Origin: Sphaerisporangium rubeum
GTDB taxonomy: Bacteria > Actinomycetota > Actinomycetes > Streptosporangiales > Streptosporangiaceae
Assembly (NCBI RefSeq): GCF_014207705.1
Contig: NZ_JACHIU010000001.1
Coordinates: 2,782,501-2,846,500, forward strand
Reading direction: 5' to 3'
DNA: 64,000 bases
The notes under the pieces were generated by a model that worked only from the letters and a program-made list of their open reading frames with translations, made no database searches and had not been told where the DNA came from. The position numbers were made by a program, and so were the translations under genes. This document shows, piece by piece, positions 52,030-60,334 of this stretch. Every line of letters starts with the position of its first letter. Position 1 is the first letter of the stretch.

Positions 52030-54586
52030 CCCCACCACCACGACCCCTGCCGCCGGCACGTCTCCCGGTATGTCCTCCTCCCTGACAGGCGGGGAGCAGG
52101 TGGAGGTGCCGTCCGGTTCTTCGGCTGTCGGTATGTCCGCCTCTCTCGCAGGTGGGGAGTCGGCCGGGGTACCGTCCGGTTCTGCCGATGCCGGCGTATC
52201 CCACTCCCTCCCAGGTGGAGGGCCGATCGGCGTACTCTCCGATTCCGCCGCCGTCGGGTCGGCACAGGGGACGGATGGCGCGGCGGTCCATGTGGTGCTC
52301 GGGGTGCGGCATCACGGGCCGGGGTCGGCGCGGGCCCTTGTGGCGGAGCTGCGGCGGGTCCGGCCGGACATCGTGCTCATCGAGGGGCCGCCTGAGGCGG
52401 ACGCGCTCGTCGGGCTGGCCGGGGAACCGGACATGGAGCCGCCGGTCGCACTGCTGGCGCACGTTCCCAGCGAGCCGTCGCGGGCTGGTTTCTGGCCGTT
52501 CGCGGCGTTCTCACCGGAATGGCAGGCCATGCGCTATGCGCTCGCGGCCGGCGTCCCGGTCCGCTTCTGCGACCTCCCCGCCGCGTACAGCCTGGCACCT
52601 TCTTCGCGCGACGCCGCCGGACGGGACGCCTCGAAGGGCCCGGACGCCGCGCAGCCGCCGAGTGCCTCGCGGGACCTGGATGCCGCTCGGGAACCGGAGG
52701 GGTCGCGCGATCACGAGGTCGCCGAGGACGGGGTCGAGGACTTCGGGCCCGCGGGGAGGGATCCGATCGGGAGGCTGGCGGAGGCGGCCGGGTATGACGA
52801 CGCGGAGCGGTGGTGGGAGGACGTCGTCGAGCATCGGGGGGACGCGCCGTTCGAGGTGATCGCCGAGGCGATGGCGGCGGTGCGGGAAGGGTACGTGCCG
52901 GACGAGCGTGAGGCTCGGCGTGAGGCGTACATGCGCAAGGTCGTCCGGGGAGCGTTCAAGGACGGGTACCGGCGGGTGGCGGTCGTCTGCGGGGCCTGGC
53001 ATGTGCCGGCGTTGCGGGAGATCGGGCCGGCCGCGCCGGACGAGCGGCTGCTGCGGGGGCTGCCGAGGGTCAAGGTCGAGATGACCTGGGTGCCGTGGAC
53101 GTACGGACGGCTCGCGTCCTGGAGCGGGTACGGGGCCGGGGTCCGGTCGCCGGGGTGGTACGACCACCTGTTCGCCTGTCCGGAACGGCCGATCGAGCGG
53201 TGGATGGCGCGGGCCGCGGCGGTGCTCAGGGAGGAGGACCTGCCGGTCTCCTCGGCGCACGTCATCGAAGGGGTACGGCTGGCCGAAGGGCTCGCGGCGA
53301 TCCGGGGACGGCCGCTCGCCGGGTTGAGCGAGGTCACCGAAGCGGTCAGGTCCGTGTTGTGCGAGGGGGCCGACCTGCCGGTGGAGCTGATCCAGCGGCG
53401 CATGGTCGTGGGGGAGCGGCTCGGCCACGTCCCGGACGGCACCCCCATGGTGCCGTTGCAGCGGGACCTGCGCGAACGCATGACGCGGCTCCGGCTGCGT
53501 GCCGAGGCCCTGGAGCGCGACCTCGACCTCGACCTGCGCAAACCGCTCGACCTCGACCGCAGCCGCCTGCTGCACCGGCTCGGGCTGCTCGGCGTGGCCT
53601 GGGGGGTGCCGCGAGAGGCGAGAGGCAAGGGGACGTTCCGGGAGTCGTGGCGGCTCGAGTGGCGTCCGGAGTTCGACATCGAGCTGATCGAGGCCGGCGG
53701 GTACGGCACCACCGTCCCCGCCGCCGCGTCGGCACGGGTACGGGAGTTCGCCGCGCGGGACCGGCCGCTCGCCGAGCTCACCGACGCCGCCGAGCGGTGC
53801 CTGCTCGCGGACCTGCCGGACGCGCTGACGTCGGTGCTGTCGGCCGTGTCGGCGCGCGCCGCGCTCGACAGCGACGTCACCCACCTGATGGCCGCGCTGC
53901 CGTCCCTGGTGCGCGCCGAGCGGTACGGCGACGTGCGCGGCACCTCCGCCGAAGGGCTGAGTGCCATCGCCGAGTCGCTGCTCGCGCGCATCCGAGCCGG
54001 CCTGCCGGCGGCCGTCACCGGCCTCGACGACGACTCGGCCCGCGAGCTGCTGCGCCACGTGGACGCCGTGCACACCGCCGTGGGCCTGCGCGAGGACCGG
54101 CGCGACGGCTGGCTGGCCGTCCTGTCCGGCATCGCCGCGCGCGACGACCTGCACGGCCTCATCGGCGGCCGGCTCACCCGCATCCTGCTCGACGCCGGCA
54201 CCGTCCCCGCCGAGGAGGTGTCACGCCGCATGTCCCGCGCCATGTCGGCAGGCACGCCACCGGCCCGCGCCGCCGCCTGGGTCGAGGGCTTCCTGGCCGG
54301 CAGCGGCCTGCTCCTGGTGCACGACTCGACCCTGTTCACCCTGGTCGACACCTGGCTGACCACCCTCACCCCCGAGGCCTTCATCGACGTCCTCCCCCTG
54401 CTCCGCCGCACCTTCGGCGCCTTCCCGGTCCCGGAACGCCGCACCATAGCCACCCGCGTCACCACCACCCACACAGCCCGAGCCGCCACCCCGGAGGCCG
54501 ACGCACGGCGCGCGGCCCCGGCCGTCCGCACCGTCCTGCAGATCTTGGGGGCCGGCGGGCCGTCGATGTCGACCAGGAGGAACTGA
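52022..54586 (+). CDS. DUF5682 protein with TraB-like motifs
   Basis: 854 residues. Three 21-residue repeats at 16-78 (GMSSSLTGGEQVEVPSGSSAV and variants) precede the conserved region. GVRHHGPGSARAL (H97, H98), RPDIVLIEGPP (E121) and later VAVVCGAWHVPAL (H327) recall the GT.H.S/E/GAGH elements of the TraB/GumN/TIKI hydrolase superfamily. An alpha-helical C-terminal half of about 450 residues follows (MTRLRLRAEALERDLDLDLRKPLDLDRSRLLHRLG). Activity is unproven. It starts inside the moxR gene and its own stop overlaps the VWA start (TGATG), so the three are tightly coupled. Confidence 0.82.
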   Translation: MPDPTTTTPAAGTSPGMSSSLTGGEQVEVPSGSSAVGMSASLAGGESAGVPSGSADAGVSHSLPGGGPIGVLSDSAAVGSAQGTDGAAVHVVLGVRHHGPGSARALVAELRRVRPDIVLIEGPPEADALVGLAGEPDMEPPVALLAHVPSEPSRAGFWPFAAFSPEWQAMRYALAAGVPVRFCDLPAAYSLAPSSRDAAGRDASKGPDAAQPPSASRDLDAAREPEGSRDHEVAEDGVEDFGPAGRDPIGRLAEAAGYDDAERWWEDVVEHRGDAPFEVIAEAMAAVREGYVPDEREARREAYMRKVVRGAFKDGYRRVAVVCGAWHVPALREIGPAAPDERLLRGLPRVKVEMTWVPWTYGRLASWSGYGAGVRSPGWYDHLFACPERPIERWMARAAAVLREEDLPVSSAHVIEGVRLAEGLAAIRGRPLAGLSEVTEAVRSVLCEGADLPVELIQRRMVVGERLGHVPDGTPMVPLQRDLRERMTRLRLRAEALERDLDLDLRKPLDLDRSRLLHRLGLLGVAWGVPREARGKGTFRESWRLEWRPEFDIELIEAGGYGTTVPAAASARVREFAARDRPLAELTDAAERCLLADLPDALTSVLSAVSARAALDSDVTHLMAALPSLVRAERYGDVRGTSAEGLSAIAESLLARIRAGLPAAVTGLDDDSARELLRHVDAVHTAVGLREDRRDGWLAVLSGIAARDDLHGLIGGRLTRILLDAGTVPAEEVSRRMSRAMSAGTPPARAAAWVEGFLAGSGLLLVHDSTLFTLVDTWLTTLTPEAFIDVLPLLRRTFGAFPVPERRTIATRVTTTHTARAATPEADARRAAPAVRTVLQILGAGGPSMSTRRN
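52067..52255 (+). repeat. 63-bp tandem repeat in the DUF5682 gene
   Basis: Three 21-codon units (residues 16-36, 37-57, 58-78), each reading G(M/V)S.SL.GG...V.S.S, diverged by substitution but equal in length. They lie before the conserved domain. Confidence 0.75.
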
Positions 54587-55770
54587 TGGACGAGCGAGCG
54601 CGTAGATGGCGGATGGTGCTCGGCGGGGAGGCCGGTGGGGCCGCCGGGGAGTTGTCGGGGGACGACGCGCGGATGGACGCGGCGCTCGCGGCGCTGTACG
54701 ACAGCGGGGGATCGGGGGAGGGGTCCGGTGGCGGCGCGGCGGGGGACGCGCGGCGGGGGGCCGGGCTCGGGGGGTCGGCGCCTCGGGTGGCCCGGTGGCT
54801 GGGGGACATCCGGTCGTACTTCCCCTCCACCGTGGTGCAGGTCATGCAGAAGGACGCCATCGATCGGCTCAACCTCACCCGGCTGCTGCTCGAGCCCGAG
54901 ATGCTGGAGGCGGTCGAGCCGGACGTCCATCTGGTCGGCACGCTGATCTCGTTGAACCGCGTCATGCCGGAGACCGCGCGCAGGTCGGCGCGCGCGGTCG
55001 TGGCGAAGGTCGTGGCGGACCTGGAGCGCCGGCTCGCGCGGCGCACCATGACGGCGGTGTCGGGTGCGCTGGACCGCTCGGCGCGCACGTCACGGCCGCG
55101 GCGGGTCGCCGACATCGATTGGGACCGCACCATCAGGGCCAACCTCAAGAACTACCTGCCGGAGCGGCGCACCGTCGTGCCGTCGCGGATGGTCGGGTAC
55201 GCGCGCCGGCAACGGGCCGTGCTGCGCGACGTCACCCTGTGTGTGGACCAGAGCGGGTCGATGGCGGCGTCGGTGGTGTACTCCAGCGTGTTCGGCGCGG
55301 TCCTCGCGTCGATGCGTTCGCTCAGGACGTCCCTGGTGGTGTTCGACACCAGCGTCGTCGACCTCACCGACCAGCTCCACGACCCGGTGGAGCTGCTGTT
55401 CGGCACCCAGCTCGGTGGCGGCACCGACATCAACCGCGCCATCGCCTACTGCCAGGGCCTGATCACCCGGCCCGCCGACTCCATCTTCATCCTGATCAGC
55501 GACCTGTACGAAGGCGGTGTCCGCGAGGAGATGCTCCGCCGGGTCGCCGCCATGACCGCCTCAGGCATCCAGGTGATCGTCCTGCTGGCCCTCTCCGACG
55601 AGGGCCAGCCCCACTACGACCACGAGAACGCGCAGGCCCTCGCCGCCTTAGGCGTCCCGGCGTTCGCCTGCACCCCGGACGCCTTCCCCGAGCTCATGGC
55701 CGCCGCCATCGAACGCAGGGACATCACCCAGTGGGCCGAACGCACCCTTTCCGTCCGCGGCCGCCACTGA
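54586..55770 (+). CDS. VWA domain protein of the MoxR cassette
   Basis: 394 residues; AGGAGG 5 bp before the ATG. An alpha-helical N-terminal half (WLGDIRSYFPSTVVQVMQKDAIDRL and so on) leads to a VWA domain from about residue 216 with an intact metal-ion-dependent adhesion site: DQSGS (D221), T280 in GGTDIN and ISDLYEGG. VWA proteins with MoxR partners bind divalent metal and mediate complex assembly. It is the last gene of the cassette; the following gene has its own ribosome binding site after 141 bp. Confidence 0.88.
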   Translation: MDERARRWRMVLGGEAGGAAGELSGDDARMDAALAALYDSGGSGEGSGGGAAGDARRGAGLGGSAPRVARWLGDIRSYFPSTVVQVMQKDAIDRLNLTRLLLEPEMLEAVEPDVHLVGTLISLNRVMPETARRSARAVVAKVVADLERRLARRTMTAVSGALDRSARTSRPRRVADIDWDRTIRANLKNYLPERRTVVPSRMVGYARRQRAVLRDVTLCVDQSGSMAASVVYSSVFGAVLASMRSLRTSLVVFDTSVVDLTDQLHDPVELLFGTQLGGGTDINRAIAYCQGLITRPADSIFILISDLYEGGVREEMLRRVAAMTASGIQVIVLLALSDEGQPHYDHENAQALAALGVPAFACTPDAFPELMAAAIERRDITQWAERTLSVRGRH

Positions 55771-55911
55771 CCCGGTGTCCGTGCTCCGCCACTCGGACAG
55801 GGGGCTGTTCCGGCCGGGGACCCGTGTCGTACCCCGGCTTTTCGGTTCTCCGGTTTGGACGGGGTGGCGGGAGAAGGCACCATGGAGAGGCAGGGTCGAG
55901 GGAGGAGACGC

Positions 55912-56985
55912 ATGCCGCGCGTACGGGAGCTTGAGGTCTTCCGGCTTGTGCTGCCGTACGGCAGGCGGCCGGAGAGCATCCTTGTGAAGCTCACGGACTA
56001 CGGCGGCATGACCGGCTGGGGGGAGGCCGTGCACTCCGCGGTGCGGGGGGACGCCGGCGGGGGGCCGTCGCGGGAGGCGGACGCGACGCTCGCCAAGACC
56101 TGGGGGACGATGGAGGAGTCGCTCGCGCCGGCGCTGCTCGGGGTCGACTGGGAGCATCCGGACGAGCTCGGTGACGTGCCGGGTGGCTCGGCGGTCGACC
56201 TCGCGTGCTGGGATCTGTGGACCCGCATGCGGGGGGTGCCGCTCGCGCACGCTCTCGGCGGCACCAGGACCTCGCTGATCGCCACGGTGCGCCTGGCCGC
56301 GGAGCGGTCCCTTGAGGCCATGGTCGCGCGGGTCAACCGGCACGTCTGCGCCGGGTACGCGCACGTCACGCTGGACATCCACCCGGGCTGGGACGTCGAG
56401 CCGGTGCGCGCGGTCCGGCAGGCCTACCCGGCGCTGGCCCTCGCCGTGGACGGCAGAGGCGCCTACACCGACCTCGGGGACCTGCCGTCCCTGGAGGCGT
56501 ACGACGTGACCGCGATCGAGCGTCCGTTCGGCGGGCCGGCCGGTGACGCCGACCTCGACATGCACGCGCGTCTGCAGGAGCGGGTGAACTCCACGGTCGC
56601 CGTCGAGGTGCACTCGGTCGCGGCCGTCGAGGAGGCCGTCGCGGCACGGGCCGGCACGGCGCTGCTGCTGCGTCCGTCCCGTTTCGGTTCCCTGCGTGCC
56701 GCGCGCCGCGCGCACGACCGCGCCGCCGAGGCCGCGTGGGACGTCACCGCGGCCGGCGGTCGCGGCACGGGCCTCGCGCGCGCCGCCACGGTGGCGGTCG
56801 CCAGCCTCCCCGGCTGCACCCTGCCGAGCGACGTCACCGAGCCGCCGCGCAGCGCGCAGATCGTCACCCCGCCGGTCGGCGCGTCCGGCGGCGTGGTGGC
56901 CGTGCCGCTGACCCAGCCGGGCCTCGGCCACCTGGTCGACGAGGACCGCGTACGCCGCCTCGCGTCCGAGTCGTTCCGCTTCTGA
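55912..56985 (+). CDS. Enolase-superfamily protein, OSBS/NAAAR-like but lacking catalytic lysines
   Basis: 357 residues from ATG 55912 (GGGAGGAGACGC upstream). It aligns along its length with o-succinylbenzoate synthase/N-acylamino acid racemase proteins: TGWGEAV, DLACWDLWTRMRGVPLAHALGG, HPGWDVEPVRAVRQAYP, GTGLARAATVAVASLPGCTLPSD. The KxK catalytic lysine position reads VTLDI and the second lysine (usually IKPGR) reads RPSR. Metal ligand Asp of VDGRG and Glu of IERPF remain, but the third (usually DES) reads EVHS. Proton abstraction by Lys is therefore unlikely. It may have another function. Confidence 0.8.
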   Translation: MPRVRELEVFRLVLPYGRRPESILVKLTDYGGMTGWGEAVHSAVRGDAGGGPSREADATLAKTWGTMEESLAPALLGVDWEHPDELGDVPGGSAVDLACWDLWTRMRGVPLAHALGGTRTSLIATVRLAAERSLEAMVARVNRHVCAGYAHVTLDIHPGWDVEPVRAVRQAYPALALAVDGRGAYTDLGDLPSLEAYDVTAIERPFGGPAGDADLDMHARLQERVNSTVAVEVHSVAAVEEAVAARAGTALLLRPSRFGSLRAARRAHDRAAEAAWDVTAAGGRGTGLARAATVAVASLPGCTLPSDVTEPPRSAQIVTPPVGASGGVVAVPLTQPGLGHLVDEDRVRRLASESFRF

Positions 56986-56993
56986 TCCCGGCC

Positions 56994-57033
56994 GGCGCGG
57001 TCCGCCGGGAGACGCGCACGGCGGCGCCGCGCC
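56994..57033. terminator. Nested hairpin between convergent genes
   Basis: GGCGCGG (56994) pairs with CCGCGCC (57027), enclosing CCGCC/GGCGG. It lies between the OSBS-like and LCP genes and is a plausible bidirectional terminator. Confidence 0.5.
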
Positions 57034-57060
57034 ACACCGGCCTCGGCGCGGGTCGTACGG

Positions 57061-58503
57061 TCAGGCGCAGCCGTCGGCGAGGCGGCGGGGGGCTCCCGGT
57101 GTGCCGGTGGGTCGTCTCGGGGTCTTGGTCACCTCAGGCGACGGGGTGGCGGTCACGCCGCCGGTCGTGGACGGGGCCGGTGCGGGGGTCGCCGGGGGAC
57201 GCAGAGCGCGCGCGGCGGTGCGGCGGATGAGGGCCCAGTCCGGGGAGCCGGTGTGGATCAGCGGGGGGACGAACTGGACGCCGGCGAGCCTCGCGCCGCG
57301 GACCTTCAGGGCCAGAGGCACCAGGTGTTCCAGCATGGCCCGGGGGATGTCCGTGCGGAACATGCCTTTGGACGCGCGGGCCAGCTCGTTGAACCGCAGC
57401 AGCACGGTCGCCGGGTCGGCCTGGTGCACCAGCGCGTTCAGCACGCACCGCTGCCGGCCCATCCGCGTGTAGTCGTCGCTGTTGGTGCGGGACCTCGCGA
57501 ACCACATGGCGTCCGCGCCGCGCAGCTTGCGGGTGCCGGCCTTGACCAGGCCCTCGTTGTACTTGCCGAACACGATGTCCACCGGCACGGTGAGCGTCAG
57601 CCCGCCGAGCGCGTCGATGATCCGCGCGAGCCCCCACATGTTGGCGAGCGCGTACCAGTCGACCCGCAGCCCGAGGGTGTACCCGACGGTCTCCTTCAGC
57701 GTCCGCGGCCCCATGCCTTTCCGGCCGCCGAAGAGCTCGGGGTGGTTCTCGGCGTACTGCCACACCGAGAACAGCAGGTCCTCCCTCGACCCGTCGGGGT
57801 TGGCAGGCAGCCGGAACCCATCGGGGAACGCGCGGTGCATCGGGGTCCCCGGCGGGAAGCGGACGTTCTCCAGGTTGCGCGGCAGGCTGAACAGCACGGT
57901 GTCGCCGGTGCGCACGTCCACGCTGGCCAGGTTGATGCTGTCGGTGCGCACCCCCACCCGGTCCGGCTGCCAGTCGCCGCCGAGGATCAGGATGTTGACC
58001 CGGTCGCGGCCGTCCCACGGGTCCTCCGGCCTGACCGGCGGGGTGGTCGCCGCCGCCTCGGCCGACGGCGCGTCGAACACCGCGTCGAGCGTGGCACCCG
58101 ACACCAGCGCGTACTGCGCGACGACGGCGAACGGCATCGCGAACGCGACCGCGAGCGTGCCGGTGAGCACCCCGGAGATGATCTGCCCCACCTGGGACAG
58201 CTCACCGGGCCGCAGGATGACGTACGACCGCACGAGCAGCGCGAACCAGCACACCCCGGCCACGCAGGCCACGACGATGACGACGCGCAGCCACACCGGG
58301 TCGAGCAGCCGTCCCGCGAGCCCGGCACCCCCGGTGAGCACGGTCACGACCAGCGCGGCAAGGACGAGGAGATAGCCCCCGAGCAGCAGGAATCCCGTTC
58401 GCCGCCGGCCGGCCCGCAGGTGCGCCGCACCCGGCGCGATGGCGGACAACGCCGTCCAGCCGATGACTCCGGCCGTCCCCGGTGGCTTGTTCGCGTGGCC
58501 CAA
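57061..58503 (-). CDS. LCP family (LytR-CpsA-Psr) glycopolymer transferase
   Basis: 480 residues. Four membrane segments at about 12-125, then an LCP domain from about residue 160: NILILGGDWQPDRVGVRTDSINLASVD (Arg and Asp of the pyrophosphate site), LFSLPRN, and the late RSRTNSDDYTRMGRQRCVL, whose Arg residues are conserved. A Thr/Pro-rich tail ends it. LCP proteins transfer lipid-linked glycopolymers to peptidoglycan on the outer face of the membrane. It could attach the glycan made by the locus at 1-30623, although it lies far away. Four N-terminal helices instead of one are found in some actinobacterial LCPs. Confidence 0.87.
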   Translation of the reverse strand: MGHANKPPGTAGVIGWTALSAIAPGAAHLRAGRRRTGFLLLGGYLLVLAALVVTVLTGGAGLAGRLLDPVWLRVVIVVACVAGVCWFALLVRSYVILRPGELSQVGQIISGVLTGTLAVAFAMPFAVVAQYALVSGATLDAVFDAPSAEAAATTPPVRPEDPWDGRDRVNILILGGDWQPDRVGVRTDSINLASVDVRTGDTVLFSLPRNLENVRFPPGTPMHRAFPDGFRLPANPDGSREDLLFSVWQYAENHPELFGGRKGMGPRTLKETVGYTLGLRVDWYALANMWGLARIIDALGGLTLTVPVDIVFGKYNEGLVKAGTRKLRGADAMWFARSRTNSDDYTRMGRQRCVLNALVHQADPATVLLRFNELARASKGMFRTDIPRAMLEHLVPLALKVRGARLAGVQFVPPLIHTGSPDWALIRRTAARALRPPATPAPAPSTTGGVTATPSPEVTKTPRRPTGTPGAPRRLADGCA

Positions 58504-58580
58504 GGTTGCTTGTACCTCCCCGTTTCCAGAGGCGGCACGATATCCGGCGAGTCCGACGCGAACATGAACACTTCACCAAC

Positions 58581-58594
58581 GGCCGCATGCGGCC
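58581..58594. promoter_or_regulatory. Perfect 14-bp palindrome upstream of the LCP gene
   Basis: GGCCGCATGCGGCC, a perfect palindrome in the 190-bp gap between the membrane hydrolase and LCP genes, 78 bp before the LCP start. Possible operator or hairpin. Confidence 0.35.
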
Positions 58595-58643
58595 ACACGT
58601 CGAACGGTCACCCGGCCATGTGCCGTACGGCGACCGGCCGCGC

Positions 58644-58657
58644 GTTCACCGGTGAAC
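58644..58657. promoter_or_regulatory. Perfect palindrome GTTCACCGGTGAAC
   Basis: A 14-bp perfect palindrome in the same gap; a half-site GTTCACC recurs at 58691-58697. This suits a dimeric repressor binding site or a hairpin following the hydrolase gene. Confidence 0.4.
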
Positions 58658-58692
58658 CGGCGGCGTCCGCATCGGCGGAACCGATCCCGCGT

Positions 58693-60186
58693 TCACCAGG
58701 GGAAGCTGAACAACCCGTAGTAGGCCGCGATGAGCAGCAGCCCGCCGGTGCCGCCGAGCACCGCCGCGATGGTGAACCGCTGCCACCGGCCCGGCTCCCA
58801 GCCGTCCTGCACCGCCGTGTACACCGCGGCCGCCGCCGTGACCTCCTGCACGAGCATGAGCAGCGCGAGGACCCGCACCACGAGCCACCCCGACAGCACG
58901 GCGGGCCACGCGCCTGCCTGGTTCACCGAGAACAGCACGATCAGCATGATGAACGCGATCACCGCCGCGAACAGCCCCACGCCGGTCCACGCCATGCGCC
59001 GCAGCCGCCGCCGGACGGCGGGCCACTGCGGCGACCGGGCCGGTGACACGATCTGCCGGTCGCGCAGCCGCACCACGAACTCGGTGACCGGCGCCGCGAC
59101 GTACGCCACCGTGGCGAGGGTCAGCATCAGCGTGAGGATGGCGCCGCCGGCGTACCACGGCGCCTGCGGCACGTCCGCCGTCTCGTACCGCTGCACGGGG
59201 GTGGCGCCGGCGATCTGCAGGCCAGGCGGCGGCAGCGCCGTGCGCGGCAGGTCGAGTACCCAGTTGGCGAGCGTTTCGAGGTACCCCTTGGTGAACGGCC
59301 CGCCGTTGACCCGCATCGCGTGGTCGGCCCCGCCGATGAACCTGATCGTGTACGCGGGGTTGCCGGCCGCCTTGAGCGCCGCGGTGAGTTTCTGTGTGCT
59401 CTCCACGAACGGGATCGACGGGTCCATCGTGCCGTACAGCGCCAGCACCGGCTGTGTGATCTGCCGCAGCGCCGGCTCGGGGTCGTACCGCAGGAAGTCG
59501 AAACCGGCGACCCCCATCGCCTTGGTGAGCAGGTCGCGCACCCCGGCCGGCGCGTGCAGCCGTTCGAGCTGCTCGTTGAGGGCCCAGGCCACCTGGCGCA
59601 GCGGCGTGACGTTGGGGGAGGACACCATGACGGTGAACCCCACGTCGGCGCTGCGCGCCGCGATGGGGGTGACCCAGCTTCCCTCGCTGACCCCCCACAG
59701 ACCGGTCCGCGCGGGGTCGACGTCGGGACGTCTCCGCAGCACGTCGATCATGCGCAGCGCGTCGTCGGCGAGCAGCGAGAAGTCGCGGTGCCGGAAGTCG
59801 TACCCGACGGTGCGCTTGTCGTAGGTGAGGGTCACCACCCCGGCCTTGGCGAGCCACGTGGCCTGCGTGGTGAACTCGCCGCGGTAACCGGGCCCCGAGC
59901 CTTGGACGAACACCATCGCGGGGTGACGGCCGGGGGTGGCCGGCGCGCGTACGGTGGCGGCGAGCGCGGTGTCGCCGGCGGGGACGACGATCTCCTGCGT
60001 GACGATGGGCCCGTCGTGCCGCACGGGCCGCACCTCGGCGGCCGGTTGCGGCGGGAGGTGCTGGAAGCTCACGTCCTCACGCAGCGGTGGCGGGTCGAAC
60101 GCCGGCGGGGACAGCAGGTATCCCGTCGCGGTGAGCGCGGCAAGCAGCGCTGCGACGGCCACGCTCAGACGGCCCCGCTCGCTCAC
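58693..60186 (-). CDS. Secreted/membrane-anchored alpha/beta hydrolase with C-terminal membrane domain
   Basis: 497 residues. An N-terminal signal or anchor (LSVAVAALLAALTATGYLL) precedes an alpha/beta hydrolase domain. Oxyanion region GSGPGYRG, nucleophile GVSEGSW (Ser between Glu and Gly on both sides), acid Asp in GTMDPSIPF and His in GADHAMR form the triad. After residue 340 there are four membrane helices. Such serine hydrolases with a membrane tail are unusual; the catalytic domain faces outside. Substrate is unknown. No strong ribosome binding site other than GAGGAGGTGGCG, just before the GTG/ATG start, is needed: it is present. Confidence 0.82.
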   Translation of the reverse strand: MSERGRLSVAVAALLAALTATGYLLSPPAFDPPPLREDVSFQHLPPQPAAEVRPVRHDGPIVTQEIVVPAGDTALAATVRAPATPGRHPAMVFVQGSGPGYRGEFTTQATWLAKAGVVTLTYDKRTVGYDFRHRDFSLLADDALRMIDVLRRRPDVDPARTGLWGVSEGSWVTPIAARSADVGFTVMVSSPNVTPLRQVAWALNEQLERLHAPAGVRDLLTKAMGVAGFDFLRYDPEPALRQITQPVLALYGTMDPSIPFVESTQKLTAALKAAGNPAYTIRFIGGADHAMRVNGGPFTKGYLETLANWVLDLPRTALPPPGLQIAGATPVQRYETADVPQAPWYAGGAILTLMLTLATVAYVAAPVTEFVVRLRDRQIVSPARSPQWPAVRRRLRRMAWTGVGLFAAVIAFIMLIVLFSVNQAGAWPAVLSGWLVVRVLALLMLVQEVTAAAAVYTAVQDGWEPGRWQRFTIAAVLGGTGGLLLIAAYYGLFSFPW

Positions 60187-60303
60187 GCCACCTCCTCAAG
60201 GTCGGGGCGGCTCGTCGCGGCGAGGGCTTTTTCCGCCCGATTATGACCTTCGATCAGTAGGTTAAGTCACACCGGTCGAACGATGGTGCGCGAGGGGCCG
60301 CAT

Positions 60304-60326
60304 TTGTCAGCGGGACCTGTTAGCTT
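60304..60326 (+). promoter_or_regulatory. PafBC/RecA-NDp-type DNA-damage promoter of sbcD
   Basis: TTGTCAGCG (60304-60312), 8 nt, TAGCTT (60321-60326). This matches the actinobacterial RecA-independent DNA-damage promoter TTGTCRGTG-N8-TANNNT with one mismatch (C for T in the last triplet) and exact spacing. The ATG follows 8 nt later without a ribosome binding site, so a leaderless transcript is likely. Confidence 0.7.
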
Positions 60327-60334
60327 CCTGCGAC

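Noticed and set aside
53095-55934. Large Arg/Ala-rich open frames over the DUF5682 and VWA genes
   Set aside because: Out-of-frame shadows; the true frames carry TraB-like and MIDAS motifs and overlapping start/stop signals.
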